Below are positions 7,871-17,709 of a stretch of 50,729 bases of DNA, one piece after another. Origin of the DNA: an uncultured Prevotellaceae bacterium (lineage in GTDB: Bacteria > Bacteroidota > Bacteroidia > Bacteroidales > Bacteroidaceae); assembly GCA_902783165.1 (NCBI GenBank), contig CACZPU010000055.1, forward strand, positions 1 through 50,729. The letters run 5' to 3'. The position numbers were made by a program, and so were the translations under genes. The notes beneath the pieces are model-generated. The model had not been told where the DNA came from and searched no databases. It was given only the letters and a program-made list of their open reading frames with translations. The first letter of the stretch is position 1. The number at the start of each line of letters is the position of its first letter.

Positions 7871-10246
7871 ATGAAAACATCAAAGTTCTTAACGATAGGA
7901 GTATGCATGATTCTATTAATAATAATGTCGTGCACAGAAAAGGATATGTTGCCAATAGTGGAAAAAGGCGTCAGCCAGCAGTTGGCCATATATAGGAAAG
8001 CCAATATTGAGAATGTGCGATACACCTTGTTCTTCGACATCCCCGACAAGAAAGAGGAAAAGGTAATGGGCAACGAGAGGATATCATTCCAATGGAAAGG
8101 CAAGGACGACTTACAAATAGACTTTCAGGGAGAATTGCTCTCCCTGAAAGTAAACGGAGAAGAGATGAAGGCCGACTATCATGACGAGCACATCGTAATA
8201 CCAGCCGACAAGCTGAAACAGGGAGAAAACAACTTTGACATCCGCTTCTCCAGCAAAGACAAGGCACTAAACCGCAACGACGACTACCTCTATACACTAT
8301 TTGTACCCGACCATGCTAGAAGTGTGTTCCCCTGTTTCGACCAACCCGACCTAAAGGCGCACTTCTCACTGACACTCTCCATACCCGAGGGGTGGACAGC
8401 CATCAGCAATGGTAAAGAGATGGATAATATTTCAAACAATCTTCCCCAAAAACAAGAAAATGGTTCTATACTTTATTTTGAAGTAACCGAAAAAATACCC
8501 ACATACCTGTTCTCGTTCACCACTGGCAAGTTCCAAGAGCAGAAAGCTGTACGCGATGGACGCCAGCTAACCATTCTCTATCGTGAAACTGCACCGGGAA
8601 AGGTGGCACAACTGCCCACGGTGTTCGACGAAATTGCCCTTTCGTTGCGATGGCTGGAGAACTATACGGGCATCCCATACCCTTTCAAGAAATATGGATG
8701 TGTGGTTCTGCCAGGCTATCAGTTTGGCGGAATGGAACACCCTGGATGCATACAGTTCCGTGATCGCACCATTTTTCTGAGTGAAAATCCAACTCCCGAT
8801 GAAGAACTGAACCGCCTACAACTCATTGCACATGAAACAGCACACATGTGGTTTGGCGACTTGGTTACCATGCGCTGGTTCAACGATGTGTGGACAAAAG
8901 AAGTTTTTGCCAATTTCATGGCCGACAAGATAGGGCGAGAACAGTTCCCGAACATGAACCACGACCTGAATTTCATAAAGACACACTATATTGCTGCACT
9001 GGTCACCGACCGCACTCAAGGCACTCACCCTATCCAACAACCTCTAGACAACTTGAATAATGCAGGTCTGCTTTATGGAAACATCATCTATCACAAAGCA
9101 CCTATTATGATGCGAAAACTGGAAGAACAGATGGGTGCAGAGCCATTCCGCAACGGACTGCGAAAATATCTCAATCAATACTCTTATGGCAATGCCACCT
9201 GGGATGACCTTATTGCCATCCTCGATGCTGAGAATCCACAAGCTGGTATCAAAAAATTCGACCAGCAATGGGTAAAATCGAAAGGGGTTGAGATAGTCCA
9301 CGTGAACACGGCAGGCAATCAACCACTACCCAACCTGGACGGAATGGGCTATGCGCGCTACCAGTTTGACGACAGTACTGCCGTGCAACAATACATCAAT
9401 CGCTGGAATGAACTTTCTACAGAACAGAGCCGCATTGCTGCCGCCATGACAGTATACGAGAACTATCTGATGCACAAAGCACCTATAGGAATGGTTTTTA
9501 AGGCCGTACGCTCAATGGCTAACTCAGAAAAGAACGAATTAGCTCTGTCCACTTATTTCATGATTCTCAACCAACTAGCACACCAGGCAGGCACAAATCA
9601 ACGTACTAAGATGGAAGAAAGTTTGTGGACAATGGCCAACGAACATCCTGTCAAATCGTTCCGCCAACAGATACTTCAATCGTTGTGCAGTTCAGCCATA
9701 TCGCCAGCACTCACCGACAGTATCAAGAGAATTTGGCAGTCTGCATCCAACCCATTGCTCACCGAGAGAAACTACATCAACATGTCGTACCATTTAGCCT
9801 TGCTACTTCCTACGCAATGGAAGAGAATTCTAGCCCAGCAACGGGCAAGGCTGAAAAACGAAGATGTTATCAAGGAATTTGACTTTGTTTCAAGAGCATG
9901 CAACCCTGACACTCTTGAACAGAAAAAACTGTTCGAGATGCTTCTGAGAAAAGAGAATAGAGCCATTGAACCATATGCTGCCAACATACTATCGCTGCTC
10001 AACAGCGACCTTCGCGAACCATTTAACAACCAATTCGTTCTCCCCGGACTAGAAATTTTGGAGGAGATACAACGCACTGGCGACATTTTCTTCCCACTCG
10101 ATTGGTGCAATGCTCTCCTGGCCGGACACCGCAGCTCAGAGGCAAAAGCCTTGGTAGAGAAATTTTTAAAAGACCATCCCAACTATCCAGAACCACTAAA
10201 GAACAAACTGCTTCAGGCAGCCTTTATGATGCTTAACAGAGAATAA
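7871..10246 (+). CDS. M1 family zinc metallo-aminopeptidase, lipoprotein
   Basis: 791 residues from the ATG at 7871. The N-terminus is a lipoprotein signal ending in IIMSC. The M1 zinc site is complete: HETAH at 321-325 and the third ligand E344 in WTKEVFANF, exactly 18 residues after the second His. The substrate-N-terminus motif appears as GGMEHP (usually GAMEN). M1 enzymes remove N-terminal residues from peptides; here the enzyme is probably anchored in the cell envelope and processes imported or periplasmic peptides. The C-terminal ~350 residues are the helical ERAP1-like domain. It is monocistronic and convergent with sstT, with only 4 bases between the stops and no terminator hairpin visible there. 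Confidence 0.9.
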   Translation: MKTSKFLTIGVCMILLIIMSCTEKDMLPIVEKGVSQQLAIYRKANIENVRYTLFFDIPDKKEEKVMGNERISFQWKGKDDLQIDFQGELLSLKVNGEEMKADYHDEHIVIPADKLKQGENNFDIRFSSKDKALNRNDDYLYTLFVPDHARSVFPCFDQPDLKAHFSLTLSIPEGWTAISNGKEMDNISNNLPQKQENGSILYFEVTEKIPTYLFSFTTGKFQEQKAVRDGRQLTILYRETAPGKVAQLPTVFDEIALSLRWLENYTGIPYPFKKYGCVVLPGYQFGGMEHPGCIQFRDRTIFLSENPTPDEELNRLQLIAHETAHMWFGDLVTMRWFNDVWTKEVFANFMADKIGREQFPNMNHDLNFIKTHYIAALVTDRTQGTHPIQQPLDNLNNAGLLYGNIIYHKAPIMMRKLEEQMGAEPFRNGLRKYLNQYSYGNATWDDLIAILDAENPQAGIKKFDQQWVKSKGVEIVHVNTAGNQPLPNLDGMGYARYQFDDSTAVQQYINRWNELSTEQSRIAAAMTVYENYLMHKAPIGMVFKAVRSMANSEKNELALSTYFMILNQLAHQAGTNQRTKMEESLWTMANEHPVKSFRQQILQSLCSSAISPALTDSIKRIWQSASNPLLTERNYINMSYHLALLLPTQWKRILAQQRARLKNEDVIKEFDFVSRACNPDTLEQKKLFEMLLRKENRAIEPYAANILSLLNSDLREPFNNQFVLPGLEILEEIQRTGDIFFPLDWCNALLAGHRSSEAKALVEKFLKDHPNYPEPLKNKLLQAAFMMLNRE

Positions 10247-10250
10247 AGAG

Positions 10251-11492
10251 TTAACAACCTTCTGTTTTTTGTGTTTTGATTTTAAATTTATCGTGCATCT
10301 CGGCGGTAATCGTAAAGAATGCATCACCACTAGAATTTAGTGCAGTTTCCACCGAATCCTGCACCACACCGATAATGAAACCAACCGCTACTGCTTGCAT
10401 CGCAATGTCCTGCCCGATGCCAAAGAACGAACAAGCCATCGGGACCAACAGAAGCGAACCGCCTGCCACACCTGAAGCGCCACAGGCTCCAAGAGTCGCA
10501 ATCAAGCTGAGGAACAAAGCAGAGGTGAAATTGACCTTCACGCCCATTGTGTGAGCCACGGCCAACGACAATACTGTAATGGTTATCGCGGCTCCATTCA
10601 TATTGATGGTAGAGCCAAGTGGTATGCTTACAGAATAGAAGTCCTCGTCAATCCCCATGCGATGGCAAAGGCTCATATTGACAGGTATGTTAGCAGCTGA
10701 AGAACGAGTAAAAAAAGCGTTCAATCCGCTTTCCCTAAAGCATTTCCATAGCAAAGGATAAGGATTGCGGTGAATATAGAGAAATGAAATAAATGGATTG
10801 ACGATGACATAAGAAAACAACATGCATCCCACCAACGACATCAACAATTTGCCATAATCAGTAAATATATCCAATCCACTTTCAGAAACAGACGAAAACA
10901 CCAAGCCGAAAATACCAAACGGAGCGAATTGAATAATCCATCTCACAACCTGGGAAATGACTTCGGCAAAGTCGCAGACCATCTCGATTGTTGCCTTACT
11001 GGCCCTCAACTTCAAGGCCACACCACCAATGATAGACCAAAACAATATGCCAATATAACTAGCAGAAGATATTGATTGAATGGGATTGGCAACCATATTA
11101 TTCAATAAAGTGGAGAAAACATCGGCTAATCCACTCGGGGCGGTATCGCCAGCCGCATCTTTCAGCATAATAGTTACGGGAAACATTGTACTGAGAATAA
11201 CCGCAATGAGAGCCGCAAAGAACGTTGTCATCAAATAAAGGGTGATGACTGTCTTGAAACGTGCGCCAAGTCCTCTGCCAGCTTTGGCTATAGAACTGGA
11301 AACCAACACTGCAACCAAAACTGGGGCAACTGCCTTAAGGGCATTTACAAACACTTGTCCAAGAATGGAAATTGCCGTAAAATGTGGGGCTACTATGCCT
11401 ATGAAAGCGCCAACCAGGAGACCAACAAAAATACGCAACATCAAGCTGATGCTTGTCCACTTTTGCAATAACGAAGATAATCTGTTTTCCAT
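10251..11492 (-). CDS. sstT: Serine/threonine:Na+ symporter SstT
   Basis: 413 residues from the ATG at 11492; an alternative in-frame start at 11522 would add 10 residues. The shorter form aligns with E. coli SstT, with the same ~20 residues before the first helix (IFVGLLVG). Hallmarks of the DAACS family are clear: the re-entrant serine-rich AFFTRSSAANIPVN segment, then SIPLGSTINMNGAAITI, CGASGVAGGSLLL and the last helix VQDSVETALNSS. SstT imports serine and threonine together with Na+ across the inner membrane. Sequence similarity remembered from E. coli extends over the whole length. It is expressed alone from the promoter at 11564-11593. Confidence 0.93.
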   Translation of the reverse strand: MENRLSSLLQKWTSISLMLRIFVGLLVGAFIGIVAPHFTAISILGQVFVNALKAVAPVLVAVLVSSSIAKAGRGLGARFKTVITLYLMTTFFAALIAVILSTMFPVTIMLKDAAGDTAPSGLADVFSTLLNNMVANPIQSISSASYIGILFWSIIGGVALKLRASKATIEMVCDFAEVISQVVRWIIQFAPFGIFGLVFSSVSESGLDIFTDYGKLLMSLVGCMLFSYVIVNPFISFLYIHRNPYPLLWKCFRESGLNAFFTRSSAANIPVNMSLCHRMGIDEDFYSVSIPLGSTINMNGAAITITVLSLAVAHTMGVKVNFTSALFLSLIATLGACGASGVAGGSLLLVPMACSFFGIGQDIAMQAVAVGFIIGVVQDSVETALNSSGDAFFTITAEMHDKFKIKTQKTEGC

Positions 11493-11563
11493 AAGTGTCT
11501 GACTAACGATAGTTGATACCAAATATTAAACTAAAGCATGTCCGTTTAAAGGCGAACGCACCG

Positions 11564-11593
11564 CAAAAATAAACAAAAAATACGAACTGACAA
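11564..11593 (-). promoter_or_regulatory. Consensus promoter of sstT
   Basis: Minus strand TTG (11593-11591), 19 bases, TATTTTTG (11571-11564). The predicted start near 11560 leaves ~68 nt of leader to the ATG at 11492. Confidence 0.65.
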
Positions 11594-11656
11594 CTAAAAA
11601 CTACCACAAAAACAAAAATCTTCATAACGTCGAATCATAAATTCGATATTTTTATG

Positions 11657-11664
11657 TATATTTG
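11657..11664 (+). promoter_or_regulatory. Promoter -7 element of purL
   Basis: TATATTTG matches TAnnTTTG. No good TTG at -33. The predicted start near 11668 leaves ~27 nt before the ATG. No purine-riboswitch-like aptamer fits in so short a leader. Confidence 0.55.
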
Positions 11665-11694
11665 CACCTTAGAACTACAAATACAATTTAAACA

Positions 11695-14600
11695 ATGATT
11701 TTTTTCTTTAAGACCCTATCACAAAATGTGATTGCAACAGAAGTTGACCATCAATTCAACCAACAAGAAATCAAAGAATTATGTTGGCTCTATGACAATG
11801 CAGAATGCCTCACGGAAAAAACCTTGAAAGGATTCTTCATTGGTCCACGACGTGAAATGATTACACCATGGAGCACCAATGCTGTGGAAATCACACAGAA
11901 CATGGGTTTGAAAGGCATCTCGCGAATAGAAGAATTCTTCCGTGTTGAAAGTAAAGATGCCAAGCACGACCCTATGCTACAACGCATGTATGAAGGTCTG
12001 AATCAAAATATTTTTACCGTAAATATTGAGCCACAGCCCATCAAGCATGTGGAGAACATTGAGGAGTATAACGAGAAGGAGGGACTCGCTCTTTCTTCAG
12101 AGGAAATTGAGTATCTCCATCAAGTAGAAAAGCAATTAAGCCGTCCGCTCACCGACAGTGAACTGTTTGGTTTCGCCCAAATCAATTCTGAGCATTGTCG
12201 CCACAAAATATTCGGTGGTACTTTCATTATCGACGGAGAAGAAAAAGAATCAAGTCTTTTCTCTATGATAAAAAAGACCACCAAGGAAAATCCCCACAAG
12301 ATACTATCAGCATACAAAGACAACGTAGCCTTCTCTGAAGGTCCAGTCGTTGAACAATTTGCTCCTGCAGACCAAAGCACTTCCGACTGGTTCAGAGTGA
12401 AAGAAATAGAAAGCGTCATCTCCTTAAAGGCTGAGACCCATAATTTCCCTACCACGGTAGAGCCTTTCAATGGCGCCTCTACAGGAACAGGTGGTGAGAT
12501 ACGTGACCGTATGGGTGGTGGTGTAGGCTCATGGCCAATAGCAGGAACTGCTGTCTATATGACAGCTTATCCCAGACTAAGCGAAGATGTTGTACAAGAC
12601 ACCAGCAGAAAAGAAACCACCAACAATCTATCGCGCGATTGGGAGAATATCCTGCCGGTTCGCCAATGGCTTTATCAAACTCCCGAACAGATTCTAATCA
12701 AGGCTTCAAATGGTGCTAGCGACTTCGGAAACAAATTTGGGCAACCATTGATTGCTGGTTCGGTACTTACATTTGAACATCAAGAAGGTAACGAAAAATA
12801 CGCCTACGATAAAGTTATCATGCTTGCAGGTGGCGTGGGTTATGGCAAGAAGCGTGACTGTCTGAAAAAGGAGCCTCAGAAAGGAAACAAAATTGTTGTG
12901 GTTGGAGGAGACAACTACCGCATTGGGTTAGGTGGTGGCAGTGTGTCGTCTGTTGATACCGGACGATACAGCAACGGCATCGAACTGAATGCTGTTCAAC
13001 GAGCTAATCCTGAAATGCAGAAGCGTGCATACAATCTTGTACGAGCATTGGTAGAAGAAGATTTCAATCCTGTTGTAAGTATTCACGACCATGGATCTGC
13101 CGGTCATGTAAACTGTCTTTCCGAACTGGTTGAAGAATGCGGAGGAGAAATCGACATGACTAAACTTCCTATTGGTGACAAAACACTTTCGTCAAAAGAA
13201 ATTATTGCCAATGAGAGCCAGGAACGCATGGGACTGCTCATCGATGAAAAGCACATTGAGCATGTACGCAAAATAGCAGAGCGTGAGCGTGCACCATTAT
13301 ATGTGGTGGGTGAGACAACGGGCGACGCCCATTTCTCTTTCAAGCAAGGTGATGGTGTGAAGCCTTTCGATTTGGATGTTGCACAGATGTTCGGTCATTC
13401 ACCCAAAACAGTGATGGTGGATAAAACAGTGGAAAGGATATACCAAAATGTTGAATACCAGCTAGATAAACTTGATGAGTACGTTGAGCGTGTTCTACAG
13501 TTGGAGGCTGTGGCATGCAAAGATTGGCTAACCAATAAGGTTGACCGTTCTGTAACAGGCAAGATTGCCCGCCAGCAATGCCAAGGAGAAATACAACTTC
13601 CCCTCAGCGATTGCGGAGTTGTGGCACTAGACTACCGTGGAAAGAAAGGTATTGCCACAGCATTAGGGCATGCTCCTCAAGCTGGACTCGCTTCACCTGA
13701 AGCGGGAAGTGTGCTCTCTGTAGCCGAATCGCTTACCAATATTGTATGGGCTCCTCTTGAAGATGGCCTTAATAGCATAAGCCTTTCTGCCAACTGGATG
13801 TGGCCTTGCCGCTCTCAGGAAGGCGAAGATACTCGTCTTTATAAAGCAGTAGAAGCTCTAAGTGATTTTTGCTGTGCCATAGGTGTGAACGTTCCAACAG
13901 GAAAAGACTCACTTTCCATGAGCCAGCAATATCCCAATGGAGAGAAGATAATTTCTCCGGGGACAGTCATCGTTAGCAGCGGTGGCGAAGTTAGCGACAT
14001 TCGCAAAGTGGTTTCACCTGTTTTGGTAAACGACAAGAACTCGTCAATCTATCATATAGACTTCTCTTTTGACGAGCAACGTTTGGGCGGCAGCGCTTTT
14101 GCCCAATCATTAGGCAAGGTGGGCAGCGATGTTCCAACAGTCAGGAATACTGATTATTTCGTTGATTGTTTCAATGCCATACAAGAACTTATCCGCCGAG
14201 GATGGGTCTTGTCCGGTCACGACATCAGTGCTGGTGGTTTGATTACCACTCTCCTGGAAATGACTTTTGCCAACAAGAAGGGCGGTCTTCATATCAATTT
14301 GCATAATCTGGCAAACGGCGATGTAGTAACAAATCTAATGGCAGAGAACCCTGGGGTTATCATTCAGGTATCCGACGAGCACAAATATGAACTGAGAGAT
14401 TTTCTAGAAGACTTGGGAATAGGCTTTGCCAAGATTGGTTACCCAACTCCAGATAAGCGAACCCTCTGGATAAAAAAGGATGAATACGAACACAGTTTTG
14501 ACATCAACCACCTACGTGATGTGTGGTTCAAGACCTCGTATCTACTAGACAGAGATCAAAGTTTCAATGGTTGTGCTGAAGAAAGATTCAACAACTACAA

Positions 14601-15471
14601 GCTACAACCTTTGGAAATGACATTCAATCATAATTTCACCGGTAAACTTTCACAATACGGACTGAATGCAGACCGTTGGAAGAAAGACGACACCTCAGTA
14701 CATCCAAAGACTGCCATCATACGTGAGAAAGGTACAAATGGAGAAAGAGAAATGGCCTACTCACTATGGCTGGCTGGCTTCGATGTGAAAGATGTCATGA
14801 TGACCGATCTTATTAGCGGTCGTGAGACTTTGGAAGACATCAACATGATAGTTTTCTGTGGTGGATTCTCCAACAGCGACGTACTTGGTTCCGCTAAAGG
14901 TTGGGCTGGTGCTTTCCTGTATAATGAAAAGGCAAAAAAATCGTTGGACAAATTCTATAATCGAGAAGACACGCTCTCGTTAGGTATTTGCAACGGCTGT
15001 CAACTCATGGTGGAACTTGGGCTCCTTGAAGGAAAAGACGCTCAGGCTTCCTCCAGTCATCCACGTATGCTTCACAATAATTCACATAAGTTTGAGAGTG
15101 CATTCCTTACCTTGCAAATTCCAGAGAACAACAGTGTAATGTTTGGTTCGTTAAGTGGTAACAAACTCGGAATCTGGGTAGCTCATGGCGAAGGAAAATT
15201 CAGTCTTCCCAAACGAGAAGAAGAATACAACGTCATTGCTAAATACAACTATTCGAGTTATCCTGGCAATCCTAACGGAAGTGATTATGATGTGGCAGGT
15301 ATTTGTTCTGCAAACGGCCGTCACTTAGCCATGATGCCACATTTGGAGCGAGCTATCTTCCCGTGGCAATGTGCATGGTATCCTGAGCGACATCGTATGG
15401 ACGATGTGACACCTTGGATTGAAGCCTTTGTCAATGCTCGCAAATGGATTGAGAATAAATTGGCAAAATAA
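11695..15471 (+). CDS. purL: Phosphoribosylformylglycinamidine synthase (single-chain PurL)
   Basis: 1258 residues, the large fused form (E. coli 1295). It converts FGAR, glutamine and ATP to FGAM in the fourth step of purine synthesis. Visible parts: the N-terminal PurS-like region; the first synthetase half with SEHCRHKIF and KAETHNFPTTVEPFNGASTG; the second half with NVPTGKDSLSM and SGHDISAGGL; and a C-terminal class I glutamine amidotransferase domain from about residue 1010, with FCGGFSNSD and the nucleophile C1099 in GICNGCQ. Because both activities are fused, no separate purQ or purS is needed. Cytoplasmic. The stop is 11 bases before the GH43-like gene, implying read-through transcription. 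Confidence 0.96.
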   Translation: MIFFFKTLSQNVIATEVDHQFNQQEIKELCWLYDNAECLTEKTLKGFFIGPRREMITPWSTNAVEITQNMGLKGISRIEEFFRVESKDAKHDPMLQRMYEGLNQNIFTVNIEPQPIKHVENIEEYNEKEGLALSSEEIEYLHQVEKQLSRPLTDSELFGFAQINSEHCRHKIFGGTFIIDGEEKESSLFSMIKKTTKENPHKILSAYKDNVAFSEGPVVEQFAPADQSTSDWFRVKEIESVISLKAETHNFPTTVEPFNGASTGTGGEIRDRMGGGVGSWPIAGTAVYMTAYPRLSEDVVQDTSRKETTNNLSRDWENILPVRQWLYQTPEQILIKASNGASDFGNKFGQPLIAGSVLTFEHQEGNEKYAYDKVIMLAGGVGYGKKRDCLKKEPQKGNKIVVVGGDNYRIGLGGGSVSSVDTGRYSNGIELNAVQRANPEMQKRAYNLVRALVEEDFNPVVSIHDHGSAGHVNCLSELVEECGGEIDMTKLPIGDKTLSSKEIIANESQERMGLLIDEKHIEHVRKIAERERAPLYVVGETTGDAHFSFKQGDGVKPFDLDVAQMFGHSPKTVMVDKTVERIYQNVEYQLDKLDEYVERVLQLEAVACKDWLTNKVDRSVTGKIARQQCQGEIQLPLSDCGVVALDYRGKKGIATALGHAPQAGLASPEAGSVLSVAESLTNIVWAPLEDGLNSISLSANWMWPCRSQEGEDTRLYKAVEALSDFCCAIGVNVPTGKDSLSMSQQYPNGEKIISPGTVIVSSGGEVSDIRKVVSPVLVNDKNSSIYHIDFSFDEQRLGGSAFAQSLGKVGSDVPTVRNTDYFVDCFNAIQELIRRGWVLSGHDISAGGLITTLLEMTFANKKGGLHINLHNLANGDVVTNLMAENPGVIIQVSDEHKYELRDFLEDLGIGFAKIGYPTPDKRTLWIKKDEYEHSFDINHLRDVWFKTSYLLDRDQSFNGCAEERFNNYKLQPLEMTFNHNFTGKLSQYGLNADRWKKDDTSVHPKTAIIREKGTNGEREMAYSLWLAGFDVKDVMMTDLISGRETLEDINMIVFCGGFSNSDVLGSAKGWAGAFLYNEKAKKSLDKFYNREDTLSLGICNGCQLMVELGLLEGKDAQASSSHPRMLHNNSHKFESAFLTLQIPENNSVMFGSLSGNKLGIWVAHGEGKFSLPKREEEYNVIAKYNYSSYPGNPNGSDYDVAGICSANGRHLAMMPHLERAIFPWQCAWYPERHRMDDVTPWIEAFVNARKWIENKLAK

Positions 15472-15482
15472 GAAGTCTATTT

Positions 15483-17084
15483 ATGAAAAGGATCCTGATC
15501 ACTTTGGGCATAATTCTGGTAGCAGTATTCTCTATGACAGCAGCCAATCCATATTTGCCCCTTTGGGAACATATTCCTGATGGTGAACCATATGTATTTG
15601 AAGACCCTGATCACCCTGGGAAATATCGCGTTTACATTTATGGCTCGCACGACAGTTTCCGAACAATGTACTGTGGGCCTGAACAAGTTGTTTGGTCTGC
15701 GCCCATTGAAGACCTAAACAACTGGCGATACGATGGGGTAATCTTTGAATCGAAAACCAACGCAAGGGGCAATCTGCTTAACGAGGGTGGAAAAGGAGAT
15801 GTGTTGTTCGCGCCAGACATCGCCGAAGTAAAAGAATCAGACGGCACCAAAACATACTATCTCTACCCCAACACGCAGAATGGAGGCCGACAGACTATGG
15901 TCGCCAAAAGCAAACGACCGGACGGTCCGTTCAAGGTGTGCAATTGGAATATCGAGAAACCCAATGAGACTGTAGGCATTCTTCATTTCGACCCTGCTGT
16001 GTTTGTGGATGACGATGGTCGTGCCTATGCTTATTGGGGGTTTGGTGAGTCGTGGGGTGCAGAACTCGACACCAAGACAATGGCTACATTAAAGACAGGA
16101 GGCCAACGTATTGAAAATCTTGTTCCCGGTTTTAAACAAGACGACACTTTCCGTTTCTTCGAAGCATCGTCAATGAGAAAAATCAAAGACAAGTATGTAT
16201 TCATCTATAGCAGATGGACTCGTGATGGAGAATTTGGACTTCCTGGAAGCAATTACACATTAGCCTATGCCTACAGCAATTATCCTTTAGGTCCATTCAC
16301 TTATGGCGGTACACTTATTGATGGACGTGGCCGTGAAAAAGATGCCAACGGTAACACCATCCCATCTGCGAACCCAACAGGAAACACCCATGGAAGCATC
16401 TGTGAGATTAACGGACAATGGTTTGTTTTCTACCATCGTCAAACTGGTATCAACGAATATAGTCGTCAAGCCATGGTTGCACCCATCAACGTGAAAGTTA
16501 CCGAGGGACTTGATGGAAAAGTGGTAATCAGTGAAGGCGAATACACATCAGAAGGATTCGAGACAAATGGACTATCGGTTGGCCGAAGATATCCAGCTGC
16601 CATTGCTTGCTGGCTCACTGGTCCCTCCGCAACTACTCGCAATCAAAACGGGAACTCTGTTTTCACTGGCTCATATGTAGAAGCCACTTATATCAATGGC
16701 ATTCCCAAAGGAAATGTTTACGACCTGCGTTGGAACTGCAATCCTGTGGTGAACAACACAGACGGTTCCATCGTTGGCTATAAATATTTCAACCTTGATG
16801 GCATAAAGAAATCATCTATACAACTATTGCTACGAATGAAATCATTAGGCCCCCAAGGACAAATAAAAGTGATGATTGACAGTCCTTGGGAAGGCAGAGG
16901 CGGACAATGCATTGGGCATCTTAACTTTAATGGCAAGACTGCACAAGAAACGAAAGATGTAGCTATTACTCTGAAAGGTATTTATGGAAAAACTGGCAAA
17001 CACGCAATTTATTTAGTTTTCTCATCACCTTCCAAGCACCAATCACTCTGCACGTTATACAATCTTTGTCTACAGAACAAATAA
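15483..17084 (+). CDS. Secreted GH43-like glycoside hydrolase with C-terminal carbohydrate-binding-like domain
   Basis: 533 residues. Signal peptide to about residue 20 (MKRILITLGIILVAVFSMTA). Residues ~25-350 resemble the five-bladed propeller of family 43. The three acidic residues expected are plausible: the base Asp in YVFEDPDHPGKY, the pKa-tuning Asp in HFDPAVFVDDDGRAY, and the acid Glu in FRFFEASSMRK. Family 43 enzymes act mainly on arabinose- or xylose-containing chains; the substrate here cannot be read from sequence. Residues ~395-533 (GYKYFNLDGIKK ... CTLYNLCLQNK) look like a beta-sandwich carbohydrate-binding domain of the CBM6 type. It follows purL by 11 bases with no promoter between, an odd functional pairing. 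Confidence 0.8.
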   Translation: MKRILITLGIILVAVFSMTAANPYLPLWEHIPDGEPYVFEDPDHPGKYRVYIYGSHDSFRTMYCGPEQVVWSAPIEDLNNWRYDGVIFESKTNARGNLLNEGGKGDVLFAPDIAEVKESDGTKTYYLYPNTQNGGRQTMVAKSKRPDGPFKVCNWNIEKPNETVGILHFDPAVFVDDDGRAYAYWGFGESWGAELDTKTMATLKTGGQRIENLVPGFKQDDTFRFFEASSMRKIKDKYVFIYSRWTRDGEFGLPGSNYTLAYAYSNYPLGPFTYGGTLIDGRGREKDANGNTIPSANPTGNTHGSICEINGQWFVFYHRQTGINEYSRQAMVAPINVKVTEGLDGKVVISEGEYTSEGFETNGLSVGRRYPAAIACWLTGPSATTRNQNGNSVFTGSYVEATYINGIPKGNVYDLRWNCNPVVNNTDGSIVGYKYFNLDGIKKSSIQLLLRMKSLGPQGQIKVMIDSPWEGRGGQCIGHLNFNGKTAQETKDVAITLKGIYGKTGKHAIYLVFSSPSKHQSLCTLYNLCLQNK

Positions 17085-17103
17085 AAAAACTCATTTGAAA
17101 TAA

Positions 17104-17658
17104 GTGGAAAAGAAGAACTCGGAAATGTTAGAGGCATTTAGGACCTTCTTCAAGATAGGACTAGTGACCTTTGGTGGAGGCTATGCCATGATACCATTGA
17201 TAGAACAAGAGGTCGTCAACAAGCACCAATGGGTGAAGAAGGAAGAATTGCTCGATTTGATTGCCATTGCACAAAGTTGTCCTGGTGTGTTCGCAATCAA
17301 TATCAGCACATTCATCGGATACAAACTTCAAAAGAAGAGAGGTGCCATATGCGCATCCGTAGCCACTGCGCTCCCCTCGTTTATTATCATTTTGCTTATT
17401 GCAATGTTTTTCCATCAGTTTCAGGACAACCATATAGTACAAGCTATCTTCCGTGGAATTCGACCTGCAGTAGTAGCACTAATTGCAGTGCCAACCTTCA
17501 ATTTGGCAAAGAGCGCAAAAATAAATCTTGCAAACTGTTGGATACCCATTGTATGCGCCTTAGCCATTTGGGCACTTGGTGTGTCACCTATCCTGATTAT
17601 TATCATAGCAGGCATCGGTGGATATATTTATGGAAAATACATCGAACCTACAGAATAA
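17104..17658 (+). CDS. CHR (chromate transporter) family protein, first half of a pair
   Basis: 184 residues if it starts at the GTG at 17104, or 177 from the ATG at 17125. The ATG gives MLEAFRTFFKIGL, close to the start of its partner, so the true start is open. It has the signature FGGGYAMIPLIEQEVV after the first helix, IAQSCPGVFAINIS, and a later FRGIRPAVVALI segment: the one-domain short-chain form of the CHR family, which works as two proteins of opposite orientation in the membrane. Some members export chromate; in anaerobic gut or oral bacteria the natural anion is unknown. The gene lies 19 bases after the GH43-like gene and 51 before its partner. Confidence 0.88.
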   Translation: MEKKNSEMLEAFRTFFKIGLVTFGGGYAMIPLIEQEVVNKHQWVKKEELLDLIAIAQSCPGVFAINISTFIGYKLQKKRGAICASVATALPSFIIILLIAMFFHQFQDNHIVQAIFRGIRPAVVALIAVPTFNLAKSAKINLANCWIPIVCALAIWALGVSPILIIIIAGIGGYIYGKYIEPTE

Positions 17659-17709
17659 TATCATATTATAAAAAATAAAAAGGACAAATCTAAAACAAGA
17701 TATCTCAGA

